Below are positions 42,780-50,816 of a DNA stretch of 63,928 nt, one piece after another. The notes under the pieces are model-generated. The model saw nothing but the letters and a program-made list of their open reading frames with translations, was not told the DNA's origin and made no database searches. Where the stretch lies: positions 1 through 63,928 of the forward strand of contig CACZKM010000005.1 of the NCBI GenBank assembly GCA_902781745.1, written 5' to 3'. A program made the translations under genes and the position numbers. Source of the stretch: Oscillospiraceae bacterium. GTDB taxonomy: Bacteria; Bacillota; Clostridia; Oscillospirales; Oscillospiraceae. Position 1 is the stretch's first letter. Each line of letters opens with the position of its first letter.

Positions 42780-43282
42780 CCGTCTGGCTGGGAAAGACCC
42801 TGCTGTTCCTGGCCTGCCTCTGGCTGGGGTGGGACCGGGCCCGACGGAGAAAACAGCGGGTGGCCTGCCTTCGGGCCTTCCGTCAGTCTGTGGCCGACCT
42901 GGGCCGGGAGCTGACCTTCTCCCTGGCCCCGGTGGACAGCCTGTTGGACCGGATGGGCGAGGGGACGGGACCGGTCCCGGCGTTTTTTGCCCTCTGCCGT
43001 GAGAGGTTCCGGGCCTCCGGTAGGGAGAGCTGGGCGGAGAGCTGGCGACTGGCCCTCACCGAGTCCGGGCTTCCCGTGTCGGAGCGCGACCTGCCCCTGC
43101 TGGTCCGGGCGGGGGAGATCTTGGGCCGGTGGGACGGGGAGAGCCAGCAAAAGGCCCTCTCCGAGCTCCTGGCCCGGCTGGACGAGACCATTTTCGACAG
43201 CCGGGAGGAGGAAAAACGCCTCTTCCGGGTGGACCTGGCCCTGGGGGCGGCGGCGGGCCTCTTCTGCGTCCTGCTGCTGTAG
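42776..43282 (+). CDS. spoIIIAB: Stage III sporulation protein AB
   Basis: A 168-residue protein with a hydrophobic helix at each end (VWLGKTLLFLACLWLGW and VDLALGAAAGLFCVLLL) and an alpha-helical middle, related to GspF-like platform proteins. SREEEKRLFRVDLALGAAAGL near the C-terminus is the family hallmark. Confidence 0.92.
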   Translation: MTVWLGKTLLFLACLWLGWDRARRRKQRVACLRAFRQSVADLGRELTFSLAPVDSLLDRMGEGTGPVPAFFALCRERFRASGRESWAESWRLALTESGLPVSERDLPLLVRAGEILGRWDGESQQKALSELLARLDETIFDSREEEKRLFRVDLALGAAAGLFCVLLL

Positions 43283-43364
43283 GCATATCCCAGGGGCAGA
43301 CGGCATATCATGAAGGGAAGTTACAAACGGAACGGGGACGAGCGGTCTCCGGAAGGGGGAAACC

Positions 43365-43559
43365 ATGGACGTTGATCTGGTGTTCAAGATCGCCGCGGTG
43401 GGCATCCTGGTGTCCGTGCTCAACCAGGTCCTCACCCGGTCCGGGCGGGAGGAACAGGCCACCATGACCACCCTGGCCGGGCTCATCGTGGTGCTGATGA
43501 TGCTGGTCCAGCGGATCAGCGACCTCTTCGACCTGGTCAAGACCCTCTTCGGCCTGTGA
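43365..43559 (+). CDS. spoIIIAC: Stage III sporulation protein AC
   Basis: A 64-residue protein of two membrane helices (LVFKIAAVGILVSVLNQVL and TTLAGLIVVLMMLVQRI), the normal length. Part of the membrane platform of the channel. GGAAGGGGG precedes the ATG. Confidence 0.93.
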   Translation: MDVDLVFKIAAVGILVSVLNQVLTRSGREEQATMTTLAGLIVVLMMLVQRISDLFDLVKTLFGL

Positions 43560-43568
43560 GGGCGGGGC

Positions 43569-43952
43569 ATGGAGTGGACAGCCCTGGCCGGCCTTGGGGC
43601 GGCGGCGGCCCTGTGCGCCCTGGTGGTAAAGCAGCGGTCTCCGGAGCTGGCGGTGCTGGTGTCCCTGGCGGCCTGCGCGGTGCTGCTGACCAGGACCCTC
43701 CCCCTGTTCGAGACCGTCCGGGAACGGATGGAGGCCCTGGCGGACCAGGCGGGGCTGGCCCCGGCGGTCCTGGCTCCGGTGGGGAAGACCGTGGGCCTGG
43801 CCGTGGTCACCAAGCTGGCCGCCTCCCTCTGCCGGGACGCGGGGGAGGGGAGCGTGGCCGCCTTTGTGGAGCTGGCCGGGAGCGCGGCGGCGGTGGTGGT
43901 GGCCCTCCCGCTGCTGGACATGGTCTTAAAGCTTGTCGAAGACCTGCTCTGA
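43569..43952 (+). CDS. spoIIIAD: Stage III sporulation protein AD
   Basis: A 127-residue protein with about four membrane helices, similar in its middle to SpoIIIAC and of the usual length. KTVGLAVVTKLAASLCRDAGEGSVAAFVELAGSAAAV (in pieces) is the conserved segment. It starts nine bases after spoIIIAC. Confidence 0.92.
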   Translation: MEWTALAGLGAAAALCALVVKQRSPELAVLVSLAACAVLLTRTLPLFETVRERMEALADQAGLAPAVLAPVGKTVGLAVVTKLAASLCRDAGEGSVAAFVELAGSAAAVVVALPLLDMVLKLVEDLL

Positions 43953-45055
43953 CTCGATGTACGGCGGTCCTGCTCCTGCTTCTGGCCCTCTGCCTCCCCG
44001 CCGCCCAGGCCCTGGACCGGGACGCCATCCTGGACAGCCAGGCGGAAGCCCTGGGCCTCCAGGCCTTGGAGGCGGCGGGGGAGGCCTACACCGGCCCCCA
44101 GGACATCCGGGCGGGGCCCGACGTCCCTGCCGCCCTCCGCCACATGGCCGACCGGGGCAGGGATGCCCTCCACGGCGTCGTCCGGGAAACCGCCCGGAGC
44201 TGCGTTCTCCTGCTGACGGTGACCCTTCTGTGGTCTCTGGCCCGGGGGATGCAGGGGGCGGCGGGGGGCGACCCCATGGACGCGGTGACTCTGGCCGCCT
44301 GTCTCTCCGTGACGGCGGTGGCGGTGGGGGACATCCACTCCCTCCTTGCCCTGGGCCAGGAGGCCATGGACCGGATGGAGGCCCTGGGGGACGTGCTCCT
44401 GCCGGCGGTGTCCATGGCCACGGCGGCGGGAGGCAGCCCCGGCGCGGCAGTGGTCAAGCACGGGGCCACCATCCTCTTTTCCGACCTGCTCATCCGGCTC
44501 ATCCGCCGCCTGCTCATCCCCCTGTGCTACGCCTTTGCCGCCGTGGGGGCGGCCTGGGCGGCTCTGGGCAACGACGGGCTCAAGCGAGTGGGGGGCCTTA
44601 TCAAATGGGCCGTTACCATCCTGCTCTCGGCGGTCCTCCTGGCCTTCCTCTTCTACCTGAACCTCACCGGAGTCATCGCCGGGGGAGCCGACGCGGCCAC
44701 GGTGAAGGCGGCCAAGTTCACCATCTCCAACCTGGTCCCCGTGGTGGGCGGGGTGATCTCGGACACGGCGGAGACCCTCCTGGCCGGGGCCGCCGTTCTC
44801 CGCAACGCCATCGGGGTCTTCGGAATGCTGGCGGTGGGCGGGATCTGCGTGGGCCCCTTCCTGAGCCTGGGGGCCCACTACATCCTCTACAAGGGGACCG
44901 CCGCCGTGGCCGCCACCGCCGCGGGAGAGGGCCGGGTCACGGGGCTCATCGACTGGCTCAGCGCCGCCTTCGCCCTGGTGCTGGCCATGACGGGGGCCTG
45001 CGCGGTGCTGCTGCTGGTGGCCATGGTCTCCGCCGTGTCCGCTGTTGCCCTTTAG
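43949..45055 (+). CDS. spoIIIAE: Stage III sporulation protein AE, unusual CTG start
   Basis: A 368-residue polytopic membrane protein with a signal-like N-terminus (AVLLLLLALCLPAAQA) and about seven helices; FTISNLVPVVGGVISDTAETLLAGA is the family core. The frame has no ATG, GTG or TTG between the spoIIIAD coding region and the signal sequence. The only near-cognate start is CTG at 43,949, which overlaps the spoIIIAD stop (CTGA) exactly as ATGA overlaps do elsewhere in the operon. A nearby ATG (43,957) is in another frame, so a sequencing or real frameshift at the start is the alternative. Confidence 0.85.
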   Translation: MTRCTAVLLLLLALCLPAAQALDRDAILDSQAEALGLQALEAAGEAYTGPQDIRAGPDVPAALRHMADRGRDALHGVVRETARSCVLLLTVTLLWSLARGMQGAAGGDPMDAVTLAACLSVTAVAVGDIHSLLALGQEAMDRMEALGDVLLPAVSMATAAGGSPGAAVVKHGATILFSDLLIRLIRRLLIPLCYAFAAVGAAWAALGNDGLKRVGGLIKWAVTILLSAVLLAFLFYLNLTGVIAGGADAATVKAAKFTISNLVPVVGGVISDTAETLLAGAAVLRNAIGVFGMLAVGGICVGPFLSLGAHYILYKGTAAVAATAAGEGRVTGLIDWLSAAFALVLAMTGACAVLLLVAMVSAVSAVAL

Positions 45056-45064
45056 GAGGAACCA

Positions 45065-45529
45065 ATGGAACTGTTACGAACCTGGATCCTGGGGGTCACA
45101 GCGGCCTCCATGGTCCTGGCCGCCGCCCAGGCTCTCATGCCCGAGGGACCGGTGAAGCGGGTGGGGCGGCTGACCGCCGGTCTGATCCTGACTCTGGCCC
45201 TGCTGCAGCCCCTGGTCTCCCTGTCCGGCGAGGACCTGACGAACCTGGTCCCGGACCTGCCCACAGTAACCGGCAAAGAAGAGGAGGGAAGCGCCATGCA
45301 AGCCATCATAGAACAGGAGCTGGCCGCATACATTGTGGACAAAGGCCGGGCGCTGGGGGCGGACTGCGCCGCCTCGGTGACCTGCGTCCCCGACGAGAAC
45401 GGGGTGCCCATCCCCCGGAGAGCCGTGGTGACCGGCCTCCTCACCGGGGAGCAGCGGGAGGCCCTCTCCGCCGCCATCGCCCGGGACCTGGGCATCCCGG
45501 CGGACGCCCAAAGCTTTCGGGAGGGGTGA
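45065..45529 (+). CDS. spoIIIAF: Stage III sporulation protein AF
   Basis: A 154-residue protein. Two N-terminal helices (LRTWILGVTAASMVLAAAQALMP and RLTAGLILTLALLQPLVSL) are followed by a soluble ring-building-motif-like domain (YIVDKGRALGADCAASVTC). AGGAGG precedes the ATG. Confidence 0.92.
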   Translation: MELLRTWILGVTAASMVLAAAQALMPEGPVKRVGRLTAGLILTLALLQPLVSLSGEDLTNLVPDLPTVTGKEEEGSAMQAIIEQELAAYIVDKGRALGADCAASVTCVPDENGVPIPRRAVVTGLLTGEQREALSAAIARDLGIPADAQSFREG

Positions 45530-45532
45530 GCC

Positions 45533-46042
45533 ATGGAGTGGAAAGAGACCGCAAATCGGTGGGGCCGGGCCCTGCGGGACAGCCTGGGCCGGTACCGCCT
45601 GGTGTGGGTGGTCATCCTGGCGGGGCTGGTCCTCCTTCTTCTGCCTGCCGGCGGGGAGAAGGAGGAAACAGACGCTCCGCCGGAGACCGCCGCCGTCTTC
45701 GACCTGGAGGCCACGGAGCGCCGCCTGGCGGAGGCCCTGTCCCGGATCGACGGGGCGGGGGAGGTCACCGTTCTGCTCACCGTCCGGGACGGCCCCCGCC
45801 GCCTCCTGGCGGAGAACACCCAGGGGGGCGACGGGGAGCGCCGGTCGGAGCCTGTGGTCCTGGCCCGGGGGAGCGGCCTCCAGGAGACCGTCACCGTCCA
45901 GGAGCGGGGCCCCGGCTACCAGGGGGCGCTGCTGGTCTGCGCCGGGGGCGACGATCCCCAGGTCCGGCTCCGGCTTACCCAGGCCGTCTCTGCCCTCACC
46001 GGGCTGGGCGCGGATAAAATCGCCATCAGTAAGGGAACATAA
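45533..46042 (+). CDS. spoIIIAG: Stage III sporulation protein AG
   Basis: A 169-residue protein with one membrane helix (VWVVILAGLVLLLLPAG, about residues 25-41) and a ring-forming domain in the intermembrane space (ALSRIDGAGEVTVLLTVRDG; VCAGGDDPQVRLRLTQAVSALTGL). It builds the large ring of the channel. Confidence 0.93.
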   Translation: MEWKETANRWGRALRDSLGRYRLVWVVILAGLVLLLLPAGGEKEETDAPPETAAVFDLEATERRLAEALSRIDGAGEVTVLLTVRDGPRRLLAENTQGGDGERRSEPVVLARGSGLQETVTVQERGPGYQGALLVCAGGDDPQVRLRLTQAVSALTGLGADKIAISKGT

Positions 46043-46055
46043 GGGAGGAAACACT

Positions 46056-46637
46056 ATGAAGCTCTGGAAACGCAACGCCATCGCGGCGGCCATCGTCCTG
46101 CTGGTCTGCGGGGCGGTCTACGTCAACTGGAACTACACCCAGGACACCGCCGCCGCCCGCAATCTGGGAGAGGCCGCCCTGGTGGGCAGCCGGCAGGACC
46201 CTCTGGCCGCCCCCGCCGACGCTGAGACTGCGGAGGAGGCCAAGCCGGAGGAGGCCGGGGCGGAGAGCGCCGCCGAGACCGGCAGCGACTACTTCTCCAC
46301 CGCCCGCCTCAACCGCCAGCAGGCCCGGGACAACGCCCTCTCCCTTCTCCAGGAGGCGGCGGCGGACGAAAAGGCGGACCAGGCCTCGGTGGACCAGGCC
46401 AACGTGGCCATCCAGACCATGGCCAGCTACACCATGACCGAGGCCCAGATCGAGAACCTGGTCACCGCCAAGGGATACGCCGACTGCGTGGCCTTCCTGG
46501 AGGACGGCAACGTCAGCGTGGTGGTCTCCGCCCTGGAGAACGGCATGACCGACGCCGACGCGGCCCGGATCGGAGAGATCGTCAAGGAGCAGACCGGCCT
46601 CCGGGCGGACCAGATCAAGATCATCGAGGCGGAGTGA
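46056..46637 (+). CDS. spoIIIAH: Stage III sporulation protein AH
   Basis: A 193-residue protein: one membrane helix (AIAAAIVLLVCGAVYVNW), a charged low-complexity linker (AETAEEAKPEEAGAES) and a C-terminal YscJ/FliF-like domain (about 85-193) that would bind SpoIIQ across the forespore membranes. Last gene of the operon; GGGAGG precedes the ATG. Confidence 0.93.
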   Translation: MKLWKRNAIAAAIVLLVCGAVYVNWNYTQDTAAARNLGEAALVGSRQDPLAAPADAETAEEAKPEEAGAESAAETGSDYFSTARLNRQQARDNALSLLQEAAADEKADQASVDQANVAIQTMASYTMTEAQIENLVTAKGYADCVAFLEDGNVSVVVSALENGMTDADAARIGEIVKEQTGLRADQIKIIEAE

Positions 46638-46702
46638 CAGCGGCCTCCGTTCACCGGTCCGTTTTTCAGGCAAGTTAAGAAGCGCGGCTGTCGGCGGGCA
46701 AG

Positions 46703-46750
46703 AAAAAACTCCGGACAAAGTTCGTGAAAGAACTCTGTTCGGAGTTTTTT
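46703..46750. terminator. Terminator of spoIIIA and of the former tRNA gene
   Basis: AAAAAACTCCG pairs with CGGAGTTTTTT, with an inner AGTTC/GAACT stem. It works in both directions and touches the CCA end of the tRNA remnant. Confidence 0.85.
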
Positions 46751-46799
46751 GGTGGAGACAACAGAACTCGAATCTGTGACCTCTCGCGTGTGAGGCGAA
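46750..46799 (-). pseudogene. 3' half of tRNA-Val(CAC): probable attachment site
   Basis: Read leftward it gives the anticodon loop CTCACAC with stem GCGAG, the variable loop, a complete T arm (ACAGA-TTCGAGT-TCTGT), the acceptor strand TGTCTCC, A73 and CCA. The D arm and 5' acceptor strand are missing. This is what remains at one end when an element integrates into a tRNA 3' end. GC-rich core genes lie to its left and AT-rich accessory DNA to its right. Confidence 0.8.
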
Positions 46800-46887
46800 A
46801 CCGTCTATGTACAAGCTCAAAAAAACCTTTAATTTCAAGGGATTCCTGAAATTATGTCAAAGATAGGCATGGTTGAAAAGTAAAAAA

Positions 46888-47065
46888 TGTCGTACTAGGC
46901 CTTGTTTGAAAAATAGGCAGTATGACCAATGGCGAAGGATATTTTCGCTAGATGAAGCAAAATTTTTGCAGGAATCCTGTATGGATTTCAATTGGCGAAA
47001 TATGGCGGAAATAGACCCGCCAGTGGGCATATTGACGTTTTTCAAACAGGCCCTAGTGTCGTACT
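46888..47065. mobile_element. MITE-like element with 9-bp target duplication
   Basis: Bases 46,897-47,056 have imperfect terminal inverted repeats of about 50 bp; the outer part is AGGCCTTGTTTGAAAAA on the left and CTAGGGCCTGTTTGAAAAA on the right strand. Both sides carry TGTCGTACT (46,888-46,896 and 47,057-47,065), a 9-bp duplication. No transposase is encoded; a full element elsewhere in the genome would mobilise it. Confidence 0.75.
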
Positions 47066-47190
47066 GTTTAATGGGGAGTATCCCCAAATAAGTTAAACCC
47101 CAAAACTAGGTGTAAAACGAGCAACAAATCCTATCTGGAGGAGGCGGCTCAGTTCACCTTCTTCTCCTGATTATAGACAGGGAATGGGTC

Positions 47191-47264
47191 GCATGTCAAG
47201 AGCACTGGTTTTGCCGCCGTTCATTCAGCCGGTCTTGCCGCCGTTCATTCTCCCCTTGACATGC
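47191..47264. repeat. Inverted repeat enclosing two tandem units
   Basis: GCATGTCAAG (47,191-47,200) is inverted as CTTGACATGC (47,255-47,264). Between them TTGCCGCCGTTCATTC occurs twice (47,211-47,226 and 47,235-47,250). No gene is visible. It could be a recombination or transfer site, or an end of a decayed element. Confidence 0.6.
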
Positions 47265-47428
47265 AGGCCGTTCAATGCCCTTTTTCATGGAAATCCATGT
47301 CATCGTCTTTCTATCGAAAAGGCCATAAGTTTCAAGCCTGTTCCCACTTCACTTCCCTCACATAGGTTCAAGAGAAACAACATGCTTTCATTGCAGACTA
47401 GCGCTGAACTGTAACAGAGATAATATTG

Positions 47429-47460
47429 GGGACACAGCGTTGATTATTACGCTGTGTCCC
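47429..47460. other. Perfect isolated hairpin
   Basis: GGGACACAGCG pairs with CGCTGTGTCCC around a 10-base loop, with no T-run. The surrounding bases from 47,265 to 47,754 are AT-rich; I see no gene in them. Confidence 0.5.
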
Positions 47461-47754
47461 TATGATAATACAGGCAATTGGGCTAATTATTTTCCTTAGC
47501 CTGTGTTGCCTGGCCTTGACCTTTGATAATCTCTTAGGAAAAACACGAGTTCCTGAGCCAACAACTGTTAAAGAGTGATAGACTCTGTGACGGGCTTAAA
47601 TCGATAGTATTACCACTTCACAACAAATTCTATATCATACGAATAATGATCCGATTTTACAACATATCTCATTCTTTAAAACAGTTTAAAACGATAATTT
47701 ACGCCACAAGAAATAACCATCCTGATTGACCTCACTTGATAACATTTTTCACAA

Positions 47755-48450
47755 TTAAACATTTAATAGTTTAAAATACATTTCCATTAACTCATCGTCT
47801 TCTTGGCTCGTACTGACAATATTTTCAATTTCTTTTATCAGCTGATCTAATTCTTCCTTGTTATCAATTGAAGTCCTGTTACCAGACAGAAACACTTCAA
47901 TTCGATTCTTCAGATCATCGTCATCAGGAACTTGTTCATTCGGACTATCTGTCGAATTAGTTGGATTCGATGCCATCTTGATAGTAGAGCTTTCATTTGC
48001 AGACTCTCTGGCAAACTGATCGACAGCCATCCATCCAATCGCCTCAGTCAACCCGGCAGCAGTGGCTGTGTTGATAGCATTTCCGACGAAAGGGATCCAT
48101 CCCCATAGAACCTGAGATACACCCCGACCTATTAAAGCAGCACCCGCGCCAGAGATAATTCCTCTGGCAGCTGATTTTGTAATCGACAAGCCAAACACCT
48201 TACCCAGCGCAATGATCATCCCAACTTGAATTGGTGTAATTGCAACATTATCTGCCAACGGAACCTGCGCTAAACCTGTCCCAATTCCGCCGCAGGCAAC
48301 GGATGCCCCATGGATGATAGTCATACACTGCTTCTTAGTATCTTCTGACAAATCTATCTTCTCTTGTTTCGCTCGTTTAGAAGAAGGGAGTAGAGAGAAA
48401 TTCTTGATGCTACCGAACAGATTGCTCTTCCCCTGGTTCCCTCGTGCCAT
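47755..48450 (-). CDS. DUF697-like membrane-associated protein
   Basis: A 231-residue protein. Residues about 40-145 contain two or three hydrophobic segments with the DUF697 pattern (VPLADNVAITPIQVGMIIALGKVFGLSITKSAARGIISGAGAALIGRG, in pieces, then WGWIPFVGNAINTATAAGLTEAIGW). In other proteins this domain follows a GTPase; here it stands alone with an acidic C-terminal tail rich in Asp and Glu. It is the last gene of the leftward WYL operon, 32 bases after the large gene. GGAAAGGAG precedes the ATG. A membrane effector or anchor role is inferred. Confidence 0.7.
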   Translation of the reverse strand: MARGNQGKSNLFGSIKNFSLLPSSKRAKQEKIDLSEDTKKQCMTIIHGASVACGGIGTGLAQVPLADNVAITPIQVGMIIALGKVFGLSITKSAARGIISGAGAALIGRGVSQVLWGWIPFVGNAINTATAAGLTEAIGWMAVDQFARESANESSTIKMASNPTNSTDSPNEQVPDDDDLKNRIEVFLSGNRTSIDNKEELDQLIKEIENIVSTSQEDDELMEMYFKLLNV

Positions 48451-48482
48451 AATTATACTCTCCTTTCCATTTACTCATTTGG

Positions 48483-50801
48483 TTACTCTCTTTTCAACTC
48501 GTCATCTAATACTCTGATTAATCGCCACAACTGGCTAAAATCAACCATGTCATTAAAATAGACATATACGTTATCCATTCTGATTCTGCTTTTCTGTCCA
48601 ACCTGCTCTATCTGAATATTTTCATATCTATGAACTTGGTTAGTTAGCCTATTATTCTCGATTTTAATTATACCTTCTGTCGTCAACAGCAAATCAATAT
48701 TTACTTTTGTTTTGTCATCAATAACTGCCAGCGTATTAGGTTTAAGATAGCGAGCATTCTCAGGCAGTATTTCAAAATAATCATCAAACTTATCGGTACC
48801 ACTTACTAAAAAGTCTGTTTCGCCACCTTGCTTAACGATGGCATTGACATACTTCTTTACAGATCCCATCATACGCTTAAACAGGTCCCGATTCTTTTCT
48901 TCTACAACTATATCACTTCCCCATATGTCATATGAAAAGTATCCTTCCTCCGCCTCGTTTACAATAATAGTACCTTCAACTGGCAATTCCATTGGTTCAA
49001 TTCCCGCAGCGCTACAGAAAACAAGTATTTCCGTTTCTGCTTTACTCAACGAATCAAGGCTATGCATTCCATCCAACAAATCAACTGTATGCAATCTTAA
49101 TTCATCAAAGAATTCCTCAGTAATTGAGGCGAAGGAACAGTGTTTACAGATAGCATCGTAGTCACTCATATCAAACGAGCTTGCAGAAAGCTTTCCTTGT
49201 ATTTGCTCCAGCATGGTCCGAACATCAAGAACCAGGTTCTTCCTTATTGAATTAATCAGTTTTCTCTTATTATCGTAGGTGCTGAACACTGTCAGACCAT
49301 CTAGCATGGACAGCATTTCATTTAGCAAATCGATAAGTCTTGTTCTGATTGATTGATCTTCAAGAGTCTGAATATAGTACTCCTTTTTGCTGCTAGCTAG
49401 CATCTGGCTAATAGCTTTGCGGCGTAGCGACTTTGCTCTATCAGATTCATCAAAACAACTATCGGTTGGCAGTTCCTTTCGAAAGAACTCATCTGGAAAT
49501 AGTAACCGATTAACCTCAACGGTGTATTTATAGATAAACTCCGTGTATGCGCTTCGATACTCTGCAATCAAAAGCCTCTTCTGCTGCTCGATATACTCAT
49601 TGTTTAATGCAGGATCAGCATCCAAGGATAAAACTGCCGGCATTGGAAACAGATAAGCATTGTTGACTCTTTCTCGAAGTATATTATACTTGGCCCGAAC
49701 ATCAGAGCCACCTGTTCCGTTGATCGCAGACACAACATAGAGCCTACTTAACAGCTTTGCATTGGCATGCGTGTTATAATCTTCGTTTACCAAAATCTTT
49801 AACAACTTGGCTGCTTCTTCAAAGTTGCCAACCTTAAGAAATCCAATTGCACAAAGTTGAAGCATATCGTTCGCGCTACCAGAATTCTTTCTGGCCATTC
49901 CCAGGAGAGCAGTAATCTTATCGCGATTCATTTCAGCCTGCTGAGGAGAAGGCATAAGAAGGTCAGCATATTCCAACGCATAAGATGCAACCATTTGATC
50001 TTCTCGCAAAAGGTTCAACCCACCCTTTTGATATAAATCGAAGAAATAATTGAAATGCGCCTTGGCTCTTTCCTCATAATAAGCCTTTTGAACCATGTCG
50101 CTTGTAGTACTAGAAATGTAAGCGGCCGTGTGGCCAAAATTATACCAAAATGGCAGGTATGCCTCAAAGTTTTCTTGGATTGCCTCTAACCTTTCATATT
50201 TACGGACATCATTCGCATCCATAAGAATGTTATTATACTGAGAAATTTGATTCTCAGTCAACCGGTACCTATCAGGGAATTTGTATTTGTCTGCAAGTCT
50301 CCACGCAGTCGTAAATAGTTCTCTTCTAAGTGCGTTTAACTGTTCGATTGCTGTAATCTCTAATTCTACATTTTCACTGGTGCGATCTCTTACAGCCTGC
50401 GCTTTGGTTTTGCGATAATTCATATAGCCTGTACCAATTTGAGTCGCCAATGACATTGCAATTGCAAGCGGATGACCACTTGTGACAATAACACCGAGAT
50501 TGGGGATTGCAGACCATATCGCGTCTTTTATCTGCTGCTGATATTTCTGCTCAATTTGATTCTTTTTAATTTCTTGAATCCTAAAAAACGTGATAGTATT
50601 CAGAATTTGGGTCAATGTATCCAGAAGTGCTATATCTGTAGGCATTTCTTCCAAATTCAAATTATTCAGAATGGCATTATACTCCTGCTCCAAAACATAC
50701 ACATCATTGTACTGAACGATCTGTGAAACGGATACAGTACACATATTTAGCGCATACGCAACTTTTAAATCCGTGAGTTCTTTTTTTCTGTCCTCATTCA
50801 T
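48483..50801 (-). CDS. Large helical protein of unknown function with PH-like C-terminus
   Basis: A 772-residue protein. The N-terminal part is helical with a hydrophobic stretch near residues 85-115 (AIWSAIPNLGVIVTSG, AIAMSLATQIGTGYMNY). The middle (about 210-350) looks like TPR or similar helical repeats (GFLKVGNFEEAAKLLKILVNEDYN). The last roughly 80 residues (LLLTTEGIIKIENN; RYENIQIEQVGQKSRIRMDNVYVYF; LWRLIRVLDDELK) resemble a PH-like domain. No enzymatic motif is recognised. The ATG at 50,801 has GGAGG 8 bases upstream. It is the core unknown of the operon. Confidence 0.7.
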   Translation of the reverse strand: MNEDRKKELTDLKVAYALNMCTVSVSQIVQYNDVYVLEQEYNAILNNLNLEEMPTDIALLDTLTQILNTITFFRIQEIKKNQIEQKYQQQIKDAIWSAIPNLGVIVTSGHPLAIAMSLATQIGTGYMNYRKTKAQAVRDRTSENVELEITAIEQLNALRRELFTTAWRLADKYKFPDRYRLTENQISQYNNILMDANDVRKYERLEAIQENFEAYLPFWYNFGHTAAYISSTTSDMVQKAYYEERAKAHFNYFFDLYQKGGLNLLREDQMVASYALEYADLLMPSPQQAEMNRDKITALLGMARKNSGSANDMLQLCAIGFLKVGNFEEAAKLLKILVNEDYNTHANAKLLSRLYVVSAINGTGGSDVRAKYNILRERVNNAYLFPMPAVLSLDADPALNNEYIEQQKRLLIAEYRSAYTEFIYKYTVEVNRLLFPDEFFRKELPTDSCFDESDRAKSLRRKAISQMLASSKKEYYIQTLEDQSIRTRLIDLLNEMLSMLDGLTVFSTYDNKRKLINSIRKNLVLDVRTMLEQIQGKLSASSFDMSDYDAICKHCSFASITEEFFDELRLHTVDLLDGMHSLDSLSKAETEILVFCSAAGIEPMELPVEGTIIVNEAEEGYFSYDIWGSDIVVEEKNRDLFKRMMGSVKKYVNAIVKQGGETDFLVSGTDKFDDYFEILPENARYLKPNTLAVIDDKTKVNIDLLLTTEGIIKIENNRLTNQVHRYENIQIEQVGQKSRIRMDNVYVYFNDMVDFSQLWRLIRVLDDELKRE

Positions 50802-50816
50802 TTTTTGTTCCTCCAA

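Noticed and set aside
43933-46017. Long rightward frame across spoIIIAE-AG in another phase
   Set aside because: Pro/Gly/Arg-rich translation with no family similarity; spoIIIAE, AF and AG occupy the proper frames.
46750-46830. Complete tRNA gene
   Set aside because: The D arm and 5' acceptor strand are absent; only the anticodon stem-loop to CCA can be traced.
47184-47414. Rightward 76-residue frame in the left part of the element
   Set aside because: It runs through the tandem repeat unit and has no ribosome site or protein-like composition.
46888-47460. CRISPR array
   Set aside because: Repeats here are two-copy inverted or tandem units without regular spacers, and no cas gene is in the window.
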